Shown here piece by piece: positions 1 through 8,737 of a stretch of DNA of 64,000 nt. The notes beneath the pieces are model-generated. The model did not search any database. It had not been told where the DNA came from and saw nothing but the letters and a program-made list of their open reading frames with translations. Position 1 is the stretch's first letter; each line of letters begins with the position of its first letter. Origin of the DNA: Arthrobacter sp. SPG23 (GTDB lineage Bacteria; Actinomycetota; Actinomycetes; Actinomycetales; Micrococcaceae); NCBI RefSeq assembly GCF_000876655.1, contig NZ_JYCN01000009.1, forward strand, positions 1-64,000. Reading direction: 5' to 3'. The translations under genes were made by a program, and so were the position numbers.

Positions 1-61
1 AGGCAGAGCATGTTGTAACCACCAGATTTCCCGACCCCTAACCAGGGGTTGTGGAGCAAGG
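1..61 (+). other. Spacer upstream of 5S rRNA
   Basis: Short stretch directly before the 5S gene, containing a small CCCCTAACCAGGGG hairpin. By position it is probably the 23S-5S spacer of an rRNA operon whose 16S and 23S genes lie left of the window. The 23S gene itself is not visible, so this is inference from gene order. Confidence 0.5.
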
Positions 62-181
62 GTTACGGCGGTCATAGCGTGGGGGAAACGCCCGGTCCCA
101 TTCCGAACCCGGAAGCTAAGACCCACAGCGCCGATGGTACTGCACCCGGGAGGGTGTGGGAGAGTAGGTCACCGCCGGAAC
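62..181 (+). rRNA. rrf: 5S ribosomal RNA
   Basis: About 120 nt with the hallmarks of bacterial 5S rRNA: the internal CCGAACCCGGAAG segment, a 3' half containing GGAGAGTAGG, and terminal arms (GTTACGGCGG and CCGCCGGAAC) that pair to form helix I. It is followed after 12 nt by a strong terminator, so it is the last gene of its rRNA operon. Ends are estimated from the helix and may be off by a base or two. Confidence 0.95.
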
Positions 182-193
182 ACCATTCAGGTC

Positions 194-230
194 GAGAGCC
201 CCAACCACACGGTTGGGGCTCTCCCACTTT
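194..230 (+). terminator. rRNA operon terminator
   Basis: A perfect 13-bp stem (194-206 pairing with 211-223) with a 4-nt ACAC loop, followed by CCCACTTT. Its position immediately after 5S makes it the intrinsic terminator of the rRNA operon. Confidence 0.9.
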
Positions 231-422
231 AACCACCCACGCCACACCAGCACCCTCTCCCACCTAAGGCCCCCTTCCCGGGCAGCCCTCTCTCACCCCC
301 GCGGCCCTGGCCCGGGAAACCCGGCCCGGCCACCGCCGTCGAACCCCACCACAACCGAGAGGACGTCCGCGGCCGGAATGAGCCGTTTGGGGCCTCCTCG
401 CGTCCGGGTAAAGTTGGTGAGC

Positions 423-914
423 ATGGATAACCTCTTCAGCCACGCGTCCCCTGCGGACGAAGCACCCGACCCCGGAGATGCCCTGGACGCCGTGGTGCAC
501 ACCGTGGTGGTGCCCGGACCGGTGTCCAAGGCTTTCATCGGATTCACCGAACACACCCACCTTTGGTGGCCACTTGAGGACCACAGCGTGTTCGGCGCCG
601 GCTCGTACGTGGAGTTCGAAGAGAACTTGGTCCTGGAGACCGCTGATGACGGCCGCAGCGCGGTGTGGGGGACCATCGACGACTGGCAGCCTCCGCTGTC
701 GTTCCATGCCAGCTGGCACCCGGGCACAACAGCGTTGTGGTCCACCGAACTCCGCGTTGCCTTTAGGGCAGTTGACGGCGGAACCGAGCTCCGCGTCGTT
801 CATGACGGCTGGGAGGGCGCCGAAAACCCTGCCGTTACCCGTGCCGAATACGATGCCGACTGGCCCGACGTCCTGGCCCGTTTTGTCCGGTTCATGGGTG
901 GTGCCGTTGGCTAG
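423..914 (+). CDS. SRPBCC (AHSA1-like) family protein
   Basis: 163-residue protein with the layout of the START/Bet v1-like SRPBCC fold (activator of Hsp90 ATPase homologue group): an N-terminal strand VVHTVVVPGP, an aromatic patch around HLWWPLEDHSVFG, a central strand pair ending WGTIDDWQPP, then TELRVVHDGW and a long C-terminal helix. These proteins bind hydrophobic ligands; no specific ligand can be assigned. The open frame extends upstream to 213, but that part is Pro/Arg-rich and unlike the family, so the ATG at 423 was chosen. The next gene starts inside its 3' end, suggesting co-transcription. Confidence 0.8.
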   Translation: MDNLFSHASPADEAPDPGDALDAVVHTVVVPGPVSKAFIGFTEHTHLWWPLEDHSVFGAGSYVEFEENLVLETADDGRSAVWGTIDDWQPPLSFHASWHPGTTALWSTELRVAFRAVDGGTELRVVHDGWEGAENPAVTRAEYDADWPDVLARFVRFMGGAVG

Positions 915-1446
915 GGTCCGGCGGATGGCTGAGGGGGAGTGGGCTGCCCTGCGCACCGTGAGGCTTGAGATGCTGGCCGATACTCCAACGGCCTACGTTG
1001 AGTCCCTGGCGTCTGCCCAAGCGCAGACGGAGGGCCAATGGCGGAGCCGGGCGGCCGCAATGACCGCTCCGGGCAGCGCGACGTTCGTCGCTGAGCGTGG
1101 TTCCACGGCCGACTCCTTTTGCGGCCTGATGCGCGTGGTGGTGAAGCACCCCCAGCAGCCTAACCGGCCACGCCAGGCCATGCTCATCAGCGTTTATGTA
1201 GCTAGCCCCTATCGGGGCAGCGGCCTCGCAGACGAGCTGCTTGGTAAGTCGGTTGAGGCTGCAGCGGGTGAGCTGGGCGCCGGTCTGCTGCAACTGGGAG
1301 TCCACGAAGACAATGCCCGCGCGCTTGCTTTCTACGAACGCCACGGCTTCCGGGACACGGGGCGCCGGGAAGCCTATGCGCTCGATCCCGGCAAGAAAGA
1401 GATCATTATGGAGCGGGAGCTGTCACCGGAAGCGCCGGCCACCTAG
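901..1446 (+). CDS. GNAT family N-acetyltransferase
   Basis: About 181 residues of the GCN5-related acetyltransferase fold. The acetyl-CoA loop (motif A) is visible as VASPYRGSGLADELL, followed by LGVHEDNARALAFYERHGF, the typical motif B region. N-terminal text EWAALRTVRLEMLADTP is also typical. The acceptor substrate is unknown. The start is one of two adjacent GTG codons (898 or 901) overlapping the stop of the SRPBCC gene; an ATG at 925 would cut into the first strand. It converges with the LacI gene 19 bp downstream. Confidence 0.85.
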   Translation: MPLARVRRMAEGEWAALRTVRLEMLADTPTAYVESLASAQAQTEGQWRSRAAAMTAPGSATFVAERGSTADSFCGLMRVVVKHPQQPNRPRQAMLISVYVASPYRGSGLADELLGKSVEAAAGELGAGLLQLGVHEDNARALAFYERHGFRDTGRREAYALDPGKKEIIMERELSPEAPAT

Positions 1447-1465
1447 AGGGGCAGGCACGGAGACG

Positions 1466-2494
1466 CTAACGCTGCACGGTGTCTTCCGGTGGCACGGACG
1501 TACTGGACCTGACCACAAGGTTGGTTGGGAACTCCGTATCGGTTGCGCCGCCGTCGGCTGCGTCCTCGAGCCCTGCCAGCAGGAGCCGGACCGCCAGTGC
1601 ACCCTGGCCGCGGGGATCCTGGTCGAAGGTGGTCAGGCCGAAGACTTCTCCAAGTTCATGGCCGTCGATGCCGATGACGGACAGGTCGTAGGGGATCCGC
1701 AGGCCGAAGTCCCGTGCAGCGAGAATGGTTCCGATGGCCATCTCGTCGGAAGCCGCGAACACCGCGGTGGGGCGTTCAGAGGCGCCGCCGAGCAGCTGCC
1801 TGGCACTCGCGTACGCCCCTTGTATGGTGAAGTCGGCGGAGACCTGCCATTCCGGGCGGACCTGCACCCCGGCAGCTGCCATGGCTTTCTCGAAGCCGCC
1901 TTGACGCGTCCCAGGGAGCCGGAAATCCTGCTGGTAGGAGGCGTCGCCGGTCATATGGGCGATCCGGGTGTGTCCCAGCCTGATCAGGTGGTTGGTTGCG
2001 GCTTCGGCGATGCCGGGGTCGTCAATCCTGATAGTGGAGGCGCCGGGCAGCGGGCCGCCGATTCCCACGATAGGCCGGTGGATGGCAAGCAGCTGCTGTA
2101 TTTCGGCTTCACTGAGTTCGAGTGATACCGCGATGACCGCGTCCACGCGTTTCCGCAGAAGAAAGTCGTTCAACACGCTGTGCCGGCGGTCGGGCCCTTC
2201 ACTGACGTTGTACAGGGTCAGGTCGTACCCGGCATCGAGCAGTGTGGCCGATACCCCTTCCACCACCGAGGAGAAAAACCAGCGGTGGACGGAAGGGACA
2301 ACCACGCCAACATTATGGTTCCGGCCTGAAGCCAGGCTGGAGGCGTGGTACGACAGGACAAAGCCAAGCTCGGCTGCCGCAGCCTGCGCACGTTCGCGGC
2401 TGCGGGCAGACACATTGCCTTTGCCGCTGAGCGCCCGTGACACAGTGGCGATGGAAAGGCCCGCACGCTCAGCTACGTCCTTGATGCCGGGCAT
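1466..2494 (-). CDS. LacI-family regulator of the sugar locus
   Basis: 342 residues. The N-terminus IKDVAERAGLSIATVSRALSG is a LacI-type helix-turn-helix, followed by the hinge helix and a periplasmic-binding-protein-like sensor domain starting NVGVVVPSVHRWF. It lies 46 bp downstream of the alpha-glucosidase gene on the same strand, so the two probably share a transcript, and it is divergent from the ABC operon. LacI-type palindromes at 4308-4325 and 4484-4497 are the obvious targets, with a maltose- or glucoside-type inducer expected. The ATG at 2494 is preceded by GGAGA. Confident as to family, inferred as to targets. Confidence 0.92.
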   Translation of the reverse strand: MPGIKDVAERAGLSIATVSRALSGKGNVSARSRERAQAAAAELGFVLSYHASSLASGRNHNVGVVVPSVHRWFFSSVVEGVSATLLDAGYDLTLYNVSEGPDRRHSVLNDFLLRKRVDAVIAVSLELSEAEIQQLLAIHRPIVGIGGPLPGASTIRIDDPGIAEAATNHLIRLGHTRIAHMTGDASYQQDFRLPGTRQGGFEKAMAAAGVQVRPEWQVSADFTIQGAYASARQLLGGASERPTAVFAASDEMAIGTILAARDFGLRIPYDLSVIGIDGHELGEVFGLTTFDQDPRGQGALAVRLLLAGLEDAADGGATDTEFPTNLVVRSSTSVPPEDTVQR

Positions 2495-2540
2495 ATTCAG
2501 TTCTCCGTGTTCTTACCTGCGAATTTAACCTGCAGCCCGA

Positions 2541-4277
2541 TCACCCAACAGGAAGGTTCAACCAGACCGTCTCACCTGAGCCTAGCTGATGACCGCCTTC
2601 GTGCGTTTCGGCTGACCCGGAGGAGCTGCGGAGCAGCACCTGGCCTGGCGGAAGTTCCAGGGACTCATGCCCCACATTCATGACCACGAGGGTGGTGCCG
2701 TTGAGGTACGCCAGGGATGTATCCGTGCACCAGCTCTCCAGCCACGCCAACGAACCCCGGCCAAGGTCCAGTTCCCTGCGCATCGCCAACATCCGGCGGT
2801 AGAGGTTCAAGTGCGACGTCGGCTGTCCAGCCTGCGCATCACGCGCCAGTTCGCTGAAGCTCTCCGGCTGGGGCAGCCAGGGATCCGCTCCGGACCCGAA
2901 ACCGGCGTGCAGCTCGGCGGCTCGCCAGGGAAGGGGCACCCGGCAGCCGTCCCTGCCCAGCCGTTCTCCGCCAGTGCGTGCGAATGTGGGGTCCTGGCGC
3001 TGGCTGTCAGGGATATCGATCCCGTCGGGAAGGCCCAGCTCCTCACCCTGGTAGAGGTACGCCCCGCCGGGAAGCCCCAGCATGAACATGGAGGCTGCTG
3101 CGGCCCGGGTCCTGCCCAAGGCAAAGTCGGGTTGCCGGTCAAAGGCGCCGATCCCGTCGCCGTCGCGCGGTGCGGGGCCGTCATAGCCAAAGCGGGTGGC
3201 GTGGCGGACGACGTCGTGGTTGGAGAGTACCCAGGTGCTTGGCGCACCAACGGCGTCCAGCGCCAGCAGTGAGTCCGTGATCACGCCGCGCAGGCGGTGA
3301 ACATTCAGGCCCGCGTGGAGGTAGGGGAAATTGAACGCCTGGTGCATTTCGTCCGGGCGCACCCACTCGGCCAGGCGGGGCAACGGATCCACATTCGCTT
3401 CGGCGCACAGGATACGGTCCTGACCGTACTCCGCCAGGATGCGTCGCCACGCCCGGTAGATATCGTGCAGCGCGGGCTGGCCGAACATGGGTGCATCGTG
3501 GCCCGGGTAGCCGTCGCAGCTGTTGCCGTCGGCCCGGCCACCCCACTCCGGCAGCCCGGGGGCTTTGACCAGGGCGTGGGCCACGTCCACGCGGAAACCG
3601 GAGACCCCACGGTCCAGCCAGAAGCGAAGCACCCGCTCGAATTCGTCGTGGACTGCCTGGTTGTCCCAGTTGAAGTCTGGCTGGGAGGTATCAAAAAGGT
3701 GGAGATACCACTGCCCGGGCCGGCCGTCCGGCTCCGTGATGCGTGTCCATGCGGGCCCGCCAAAGTGGGACTGCCAGTTGTTGGGAGGCTCTTCGCCGAA
3801 GGCTCCGCGCCCGTGCCGGAAGATGAACATGTCACGCTCCGGACTACCGGCGGGGGCTGCGAGGGCAGCCTGGAAGGCGGCATGCTGGTCCGAGCAGTGA
3901 TTGGGTACAAGGTCCACGATCACCCGCAGGTCCAGGAGCGTCGCTTCCGCCATCATGGCGTCGAAGTCGGCCATGGTGCCGAAGAGCGGGTCCACGTCGC
4001 AGTAATCGCTGACGTCGTATCCGGCATCCTTCTGGGGCGAACGGTAGAACGGCGACAGCCAGACGGCATCCACACCCAGCCGGGCCAGCTGGGGAAGCTC
4101 TGCGGTTATCCCGGCAAGATCGCCGATTCCGTCCCCGTTCAGGTCCCGGAAGGACCGCGGATAGACCTGATAGATGACGGCGGACCGCCACCACCCGGAA
4201 GCTTCATCGGCAGGGTGGACCAGGGTCAGCGGTCCTGCCGCAACGGCGGGGGCTTTGGGCATTGAGTCAACGGACAT
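2541..4277 (-). CDS. GH13 alpha-glucosidase
   Basis: 578-residue glycoside hydrolase family 13 enzyme of the alpha-glucosidase/oligo-1,6-glucosidase type. The start of the barrel reads WWRSAVIYQVYPRSFRD. The four conserved GH13 regions are present: DLVPNHC, GFRVDVAHA (Asp nucleophile), ILCAEANVD (Glu acid/base) and VLSNHDVVRH (Asp). It has no signal peptide, so it should act in the cytoplasm on oligosaccharides brought in by the divergent ABC transporter. The open frame runs to 4526, but the ATG at 4277 is chosen because upstream text has no family similarity and covers the operator region. Exact linkage specificity cannot be read from sequence. Confidence 0.9.
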   Translation of the reverse strand: MSVDSMPKAPAVAAGPLTLVHPADEASGWWRSAVIYQVYPRSFRDLNGDGIGDLAGITAELPQLARLGVDAVWLSPFYRSPQKDAGYDVSDYCDVDPLFGTMADFDAMMAEATLLDLRVIVDLVPNHCSDQHAAFQAALAAPAGSPERDMFIFRHGRGAFGEEPPNNWQSHFGGPAWTRITEPDGRPGQWYLHLFDTSQPDFNWDNQAVHDEFERVLRFWLDRGVSGFRVDVAHALVKAPGLPEWGGRADGNSCDGYPGHDAPMFGQPALHDIYRAWRRILAEYGQDRILCAEANVDPLPRLAEWVRPDEMHQAFNFPYLHAGLNVHRLRGVITDSLLALDAVGAPSTWVLSNHDVVRHATRFGYDGPAPRDGDGIGAFDRQPDFALGRTRAAAASMFMLGLPGGAYLYQGEELGLPDGIDIPDSQRQDPTFARTGGERLGRDGCRVPLPWRAAELHAGFGSGADPWLPQPESFSELARDAQAGQPTSHLNLYRRMLAMRRELDLGRGSLAWLESWCTDTSLAYLNGTTLVVMNVGHESLELPPGQVLLRSSSGSAETHEGGHQLGSGETVWLNLPVG

Positions 4278-4307
4278 GCCGGTAATCGTAGAACGGAACA
4301 CCGCCAA

Positions 4308-4325
4308 ATTGAAAACGCTTCCAAT
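4308..4325. promoter_or_regulatory. LacI-type operator near the alpha-glucosidase gene
   Basis: ATTGAAAACGCTTCCAAT, an imperfect 18-bp palindrome centred on the CG typical of LacI/GalR operators. It lies about 30 bp upstream of the alpha-glucosidase start, so binding would block that transcript. The local LacI protein is the likely ligand. Confidence 0.75.
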
Positions 4326-4483
4326 TGTGACGTGCGACTCATTGCTGCCAGTTGGACTTTGACCCCGCCCTTGAATGCAGCCATTTGCAGGCGATGATCT
4401 CCGGAGCCGCCCCGTCCTTAGTTTTGCGCCGCAGGCTACCGCCGAGTAGGGTGGCTTTCCAGCATGGGTCATTCCGTGTAGTT

Positions 4484-4497
4484 TGGAAGCGCTTGCA
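4484..4497. promoter_or_regulatory. LacI-type operator near the ABC operon
   Basis: TGGAAGCGCTTGCA, close to the classic LacI-family consensus TGGAAGCGCTTCCA, about 80 bp upstream of the binding-protein start and about 174 bp centre-to-centre from the other operator. The pair could support looping by a tetramer or simply act on each promoter separately. Confidence 0.75.
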
Positions 4498-4579
4498 GCT
4501 GTGAGCCACATCACCGACGATGCCACAGGGCCCTAGGGGCCGACGCGTGGATGCAGGATTTTTTATGAAAGGGACACCA

Positions 4580-5878
4580 ATGAAGGTGCAGAACACCCTC
4601 ACGAGCGGGACCAGCCGCCGCGTCTTTACGGCGGGCGCGCTCTCCGTCGTGGCAGCCCTGGCGCTCAGCGCCTGCGGCGGCGCATCGGCCACCGCACCGG
4701 CCACCGCCACCGCCAAGCCGGACCTGAAGTCCGCCGGCGCAGGCACCATCACCATGTGGGTCGACGCCGAACGGTCACCGGCCCTCAAGGACATCACCGC
4801 CAAGTTCCAGGCCGATACGGGTATTGAGGTCAAACTTGTCGTCAAGGATTTCGCGGCCGTCCGCGATGACTTCATTACCCAGGTGCCCACAGGCAAGGGC
4901 CCGGACCTGATCGTTGGACCGCACGACTGGGTCGGTAAGTTCGTCCAGAACGGCGTCATTGCTCCGATCGAACTCGGCGACAAGTCCTCGGCCTTCCAGG
5001 ATTCCTCCATCAAGGCCATGACCTTCAACGGCTCCGTCTATGGTGTCCCGTACGCCATCGAAAACATCGCCCTGCTGCGCAACACCGACATTGTGGCCGA
5101 GAGCGCGGCAACGCTGGATGAAGTGGTGGCCAACGGCAAGAAGGCAGTTGCGGACGGCAAAGCGAAGTTCCCGTTCCTGGTGGGCATGGATCCTAAGCAG
5201 GGCGACCCGTACCACCTCTACCCGCTGCAGGCCTCCATGGGTTCGCAGGTCTTCGGCCAGGCTGCCGACGGCGGCTACGATCCCAAACAGCTCCTCATCG
5301 GTGACGCCGCCGGCGTCGAGTTCGCCAAGAAGCTCGTGGCATGGGGCGATGCCGGTGAAAAGATCATCAACTCCAACATCACCGGTGACATTGCCAAGGA
5401 GAAGTTCCTGGCCGGCGAATCCCCGTACTTCCTGACGGGCCCCTGGAATGTTCCGGACGTGCAGAAGAAGGGCATCAAGTTTGCCGTGGACGCCCTGCCG
5501 ACCGCCGGTGACAAGCCTGCCCAGCCGTTTATCGGCGTCAACGGCTTCTTCATCAGCGCCAAGAGCGCCAACGCCCTTGCCACCAACGAGTTCGTGACAA
5601 ACTACCTCACCTCGGAAGCGGCGCAGGATTCCATGTACAAGGCGGGCGGCCGTCCGCCGGCGCTGAAGGCCTCCTTCGATAAGGCTGCCAGCGACCCGGT
5701 GGTGGAGGCGTTCGGCAAGATCGGTGCCACCGGCGTGCCCATGCCCGCCATTCCGGAAATGAGCGCGGTCTGGGCCGACTGGGGAGCCACTGAACTCGCC
5801 TTGATCAAGGGCCAGGGCGATCCCGCTGCCGAATGGGCCAAGATGGCTGCCAGCATCAAGGCGAAGATCGCCGGCTGA
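4580..5878 (+). CDS. Maltose-type ABC transporter substrate-binding lipoprotein
   Basis: 432 residues, family 1 extracellular solute-binding protein (MalE-like). The N-terminus has a basic segment TSRRVF, a hydrophobic core and the lipobox LSAC, so it is a lipid-anchored protein on the outer face of the membrane. The mature part begins with TITMWVDAERSPALKDI and contains GKGPDLIVGPHDWVG, typical of maltose/maltodextrin binders. The ATG at 4580 follows GGGA with 5-nt spacing; an in-frame ATG at 4565 has no better site. It heads an operon with two permeases and a GH13 enzyme. Sugar type is inferred from those neighbours. Confidence 0.92.
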   Translation: MKVQNTLTSGTSRRVFTAGALSVVAALALSACGGASATAPATATAKPDLKSAGAGTITMWVDAERSPALKDITAKFQADTGIEVKLVVKDFAAVRDDFITQVPTGKGPDLIVGPHDWVGKFVQNGVIAPIELGDKSSAFQDSSIKAMTFNGSVYGVPYAIENIALLRNTDIVAESAATLDEVVANGKKAVADGKAKFPFLVGMDPKQGDPYHLYPLQASMGSQVFGQAADGGYDPKQLLIGDAAGVEFAKKLVAWGDAGEKIINSNITGDIAKEKFLAGESPYFLTGPWNVPDVQKKGIKFAVDALPTAGDKPAQPFIGVNGFFISAKSANALATNEFVTNYLTSEAAQDSMYKAGGRPPALKASFDKAASDPVVEAFGKIGATGVPMPAIPEMSAVWADWGATELALIKGQGDPAAEWAKMAASIKAKIAG

Positions 5879-5943
5879 CGCCTTCCGCCGGCTGACGCCT
5901 TCCGCCGGCTAGCGCCTTCAGCCGGCTAAGCCTTCCGCCGGTT
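5870..5943 (+). repeat. 17-bp tandem repeat at the end of the binding-protein gene
   Basis: Two identical copies of GCCGGCTGACGCCTTCC (5870-5886, 5887-5903), two diverged copies (5904-5920, 5921-5936) and a partial fifth. The first copy contains the TGA stop codon, so the array appears to have grown from the 3' end of the gene. Confidence 0.9.
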
Positions 5944-5956
5944 CCCTCGCGCCGGC

Positions 5957-5990
5957 ACGGGCCGGGCAGCTTCACCGCCGCCCGGCCCGT
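5957..5990 (+). terminator. Intercistronic hairpin between binding protein and permease
   Basis: Perfect 11-bp GC stem (5957-5967 with 5980-5990) and a 12-nt loop, without a U-tract. In sugar ABC operons such a hairpin after the binding-protein gene commonly protects the upstream mRNA or partly terminates, giving more binding protein than permease. Role inferred from position. Confidence 0.6.
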
Positions 5991-6075
5991 TGCCGCAGCG
6001 CCCCTCCCGCAGCGCCGCTCCTGCAGCGTCCTGCACTTTCCACGGCCCCGCTTCTTCCAAGGACCATAGACAGCC

Positions 6076-7749
6076 ATGCCCAAAACAGACCTTTTCCAGG
6101 ACGCCCCGCCGCCCCCGTCGTCGGGAGCCGGGCCTACGCCGGGAGCCGCGACATCACCGGGCGGCACTACCTCAGGCCGCAGGCCGGGGGCGCCTCACCG
6201 CAGCTCCCGCCAGGATTCCGTCAAGGGGACGGTGGCCAAGATCGTGCTCCTGGGCCTCGTTGACGCCCTGGCCGTCTATGTCCTGATGATGCTCTTCCTG
6301 AGCCAGTCCTGGGGTGCCCTGGCTGTCTCGTCCGCCGTCGTACTGGCTATTAACTGGATCTACCTCCGCAAGGGGGGATTGCCCGCAAAATACCTGGCGC
6401 CGGGCGTACTGTTCCTGCTCGTGTTCCAGGTCTTCGTGGTGCTCTTCAGCGGCTACATCGCCTTCACCAACTACGGCGACGGGCACAACAGCACCAAGGA
6501 CGACGCAATCTCGGCCATCCAGTTGACCGCCCAGAAGCGTGTCCCGGACTCACCCGCCTACAAGGCCGCCGTCCTCACCAAGGGCAACGACTTCTACCTG
6601 CTGTTCACCGATCCCGACGGCAAGGCCTCGATCGGCAGCACCGGTGCGCCGCTGAAGGAAGTGCCCGACGCCGGCACGGACTCCACCGGTAAGGCCAACT
6701 CCGTTGATGGCTACCGGACGCTGAACTTCCAGGAAATCGTCGCCAACCAGCAGTCGATCCTGGCCATCACCGTACCCGTCTCGGACGACCCCGCTGACGG
6801 CACCCTGCGCACGGCAGACGGCAGCAGCGCCTACGAGTTCAAGCCGGCGCTGACCTATGACGCGGCGGCCGACACCTTCACCAACACCGACACCGGCGCC
6901 GTTTACCGCGACAACGGCAAGGGAGCCTTCGCGGACGGCAACGGCCAGACCCTCACCACGGGCTGGAAGATCGACGTCGGCATGGATAACTTCGCCCGCG
7001 CCTTCACCGATCCGAGCCTGCGCGGTCCGCTGCTGGGTGTCATCCTCTGGACCTTCACGTTTGCCGTCGCCTCAGTTGCGCTGACCTTCGCGCTAGGCCT
7101 GTTCCTGGCCATTACGTTCAACCGCGAGGACCTGCGCGGCAAGAAGGTGTACCGGATCCTGATGATCCTGCCCTACGCCTTCCCCGCATTCCTGTCGGGC
7201 CTCGTCTGGTCCGGAATCCTCAACCCGCAGTTCGGCTGGCTCAACCAGACCCTGCTGGGCGGTGCCACCATCGGCTGGCTCACGGACCCGGTCCTGGCCA
7301 AGATCAGCGTGCTGGTGGTCAACCTGTGGCTGGGCTTCCCGTACATGTTCCTGGTCTGCACCGGCGCCCTGCAGTCGCTGCCCACCGAACTCGACGAGGC
7401 TGCCCGGATGGACGGCGCCGGCCCATGGCGTGTCTTCCGCTCCATCAAACTTCCCCTGCTGCTGGTCTCGATCGCCCCGCTGCTGATCTCCTCCTTTGCC
7501 TTCAACTTCAACAACTTCAACGTGATCTTCATGCTCACCGGCGGCGGCCCGCGCTTTGCGGACACCGACCGGGACATCGGGGCCACGGACATCCTGATCA
7601 CGCTCGTCTACAAAGTGGCGTTCGGGCAAGGGACGGGGCGTGACTACGGCCTCGCCAGCGCCCTGGCCATCATTATCTTCATCATCGTGGCCACCGTTTC
7701 GGCCATCAGCTTCAAGCAGACCAAAGCACTCGAGGACGTGAACTCATGA
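6076..7749 (+). CDS. Sugar ABC transporter permease, MalF type
   Basis: 557-residue inner-membrane protein. After a Pro-rich cytoplasmic tail there are hydrophobic segments at roughly residues 55-75, 80-95 and 115-135, then a large extracytoplasmic loop (about 140-310) like the P2 loop of MalF, and then the transmembrane core. The cytoplasmic EAA loop that docks to the ATPase is visible as DEAARMDGAGPWRVFRSIKLP. The size and loop set it apart from short CUT1 permeases and support a maltose-type system. Its stop overlaps the next permease by ATGA, so the two are translationally coupled. Confidence 0.92.
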   Translation: MPKTDLFQDAPPPPSSGAGPTPGAATSPGGTTSGRRPGAPHRSSRQDSVKGTVAKIVLLGLVDALAVYVLMMLFLSQSWGALAVSSAVVLAINWIYLRKGGLPAKYLAPGVLFLLVFQVFVVLFSGYIAFTNYGDGHNSTKDDAISAIQLTAQKRVPDSPAYKAAVLTKGNDFYLLFTDPDGKASIGSTGAPLKEVPDAGTDSTGKANSVDGYRTLNFQEIVANQQSILAITVPVSDDPADGTLRTADGSSAYEFKPALTYDAAADTFTNTDTGAVYRDNGKGAFADGNGQTLTTGWKIDVGMDNFARAFTDPSLRGPLLGVILWTFTFAVASVALTFALGLFLAITFNREDLRGKKVYRILMILPYAFPAFLSGLVWSGILNPQFGWLNQTLLGGATIGWLTDPVLAKISVLVVNLWLGFPYMFLVCTGALQSLPTELDEAARMDGAGPWRVFRSIKLPLLLVSIAPLLISSFAFNFNNFNVIFMLTGGGPRFADTDRDIGATDILITLVYKVAFGQGTGRDYGLASALAIIIFIIVATVSAISFKQTKALEDVNS

Positions 7750-8735
7750 ACGGGTCAACGGCACGCACCGGTACGACGGCGGCCCCCGCCGCAGGTTCAC
7801 CCGCCACAGGTCCTGCCACCGCAGGCACCGTCACCGCAGCCGGCACCGACGTCCACCAGCTGAAGCAGCTGCGGCGGCGCACGTTCGGCGCCTGGTTCAA
7901 GGACAAGGGCTGGCGGCACCTGGTGGGAATAGCAGTGACCGTCTTCGCGATCTTCCCGCTTCTCTATGTGCTGTCCGCGGCGTTCAATTCCACCGGCACC
8001 CTCGTGGGCTCGAATGCACTCTTCAGCAAGCTGGACTTCGGCAACTTCACCGCCTTGTTCAACGACCCGTCCCGGCCTTTCGGCCGCTGGTTCGTGAACA
8101 CCATGGTGGTGGGCGTGGTGACCTCCGCCGCAACAGTGTTCCTGGGTGCCATGGCCGCCTACGCATTTTCCCGCATGCGGTTCAAAGGGCGACGGATCGG
8201 GCTGCTGAGCCTTCTGCTGCTCCAGATGTTCCCGCAGCTGCTGGCCGTTGTGGCCATCTTCCTGCTGCTCAGCGGGATCTCCGAGGTCATTCCGGCCCTT
8301 GGGCTGGGCAGCCAGCTCGGCCTGATCATGGTGTACCTTGGCGGCGCCCTCGGGGTGAACACCTACCTCATGTACGGCTTCTTCAACACCGTGCCGCAGT
8401 CCCTGGACGAGGCGGCCAAAATTGACGGCGCCAGCCACGTGCAGATTTTCTTCGGCATCATCCTGCGCCTGGTCACGCCGATCCTCGCAGTAGTGGGGCT
8501 GCTCGCCTTCATCGGCATCTCCAGCGAATTCGTGATCGCCAGCGTGGTGCTGACCGACCCGGACAGCCAGACGCTCGCCGTCGGGCTCTACTCCTTCGTG
8601 GCCCAGCAGCGCTCGGAGAACTGGGGCGTCTTCGCGGCCGGTGCCGTGCTCGCTGCCGTCCCTGTGATGGCACTGTTCCTGTTCCTCCAGCGCTACATCG
8701 TCAGCGGCCTCACCCAGGGCTCGGTCAAAGGCTGA
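7746..8735 (+). CDS. Sugar ABC transporter permease, MalG type
   Basis: 329 residues with six predicted membrane segments and the EAA motif DEAAKIDGASHVQIFFGIILR near residue 220, as in MalG. It starts at the ATGA overlap with the MalF-type gene and ends 2 bp before the GH13 gene, so all three are coupled. It forms the membrane pore with the upstream permease. No ATPase follows; the nearest candidate is the gene at 13664-14746. Confidence 0.92.
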   Translation: MNGSTARTGTTAAPAAGSPATGPATAGTVTAAGTDVHQLKQLRRRTFGAWFKDKGWRHLVGIAVTVFAIFPLLYVLSAAFNSTGTLVGSNALFSKLDFGNFTALFNDPSRPFGRWFVNTMVVGVVTSAATVFLGAMAAYAFSRMRFKGRRIGLLSLLLLQMFPQLLAVVAIFLLLSGISEVIPALGLGSQLGLIMVYLGGALGVNTYLMYGFFNTVPQSLDEAAKIDGASHVQIFFGIILRLVTPILAVVGLLAFIGISSEFVIASVVLTDPDSQTLAVGLYSFVAQQRSENWGVFAAGAVLAAVPVMALFLFLQRYIVSGLTQGSVKG

Positions 8736-8737
8736 GC

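Larger units (their letters stand above)
4278..4579. promoter_or_regulatory. Divergent control region of the sugar locus
   Basis: 302 bp without a gene, between the alpha-glucosidase start (minus strand) and the binding-protein start (plus strand). It contains two LacI-family palindromes (listed separately), one near each gene, and must hold both promoters. I could not place -35/-10 boxes with confidence. Confidence 0.7.

Noticed and set aside
1241..2125. Long plus-strand open frame across the GNAT and LacI genes
   Set aside because: It spans the convergent ends of two well-supported genes and has no recognisable protein text; it is a GC-bias shadow.
4278..4526. 83-residue N-terminal extension of the alpha-glucosidase
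   Set aside because: It would run through both LacI operators, lacks similarity to GH13 N-termini and is not needed for a complete barrel.
5870..5943. Tandem repeat as a CRISPR array
   Set aside because: Units are contiguous 17-bp copies with no spacers and no cas genes nearby.
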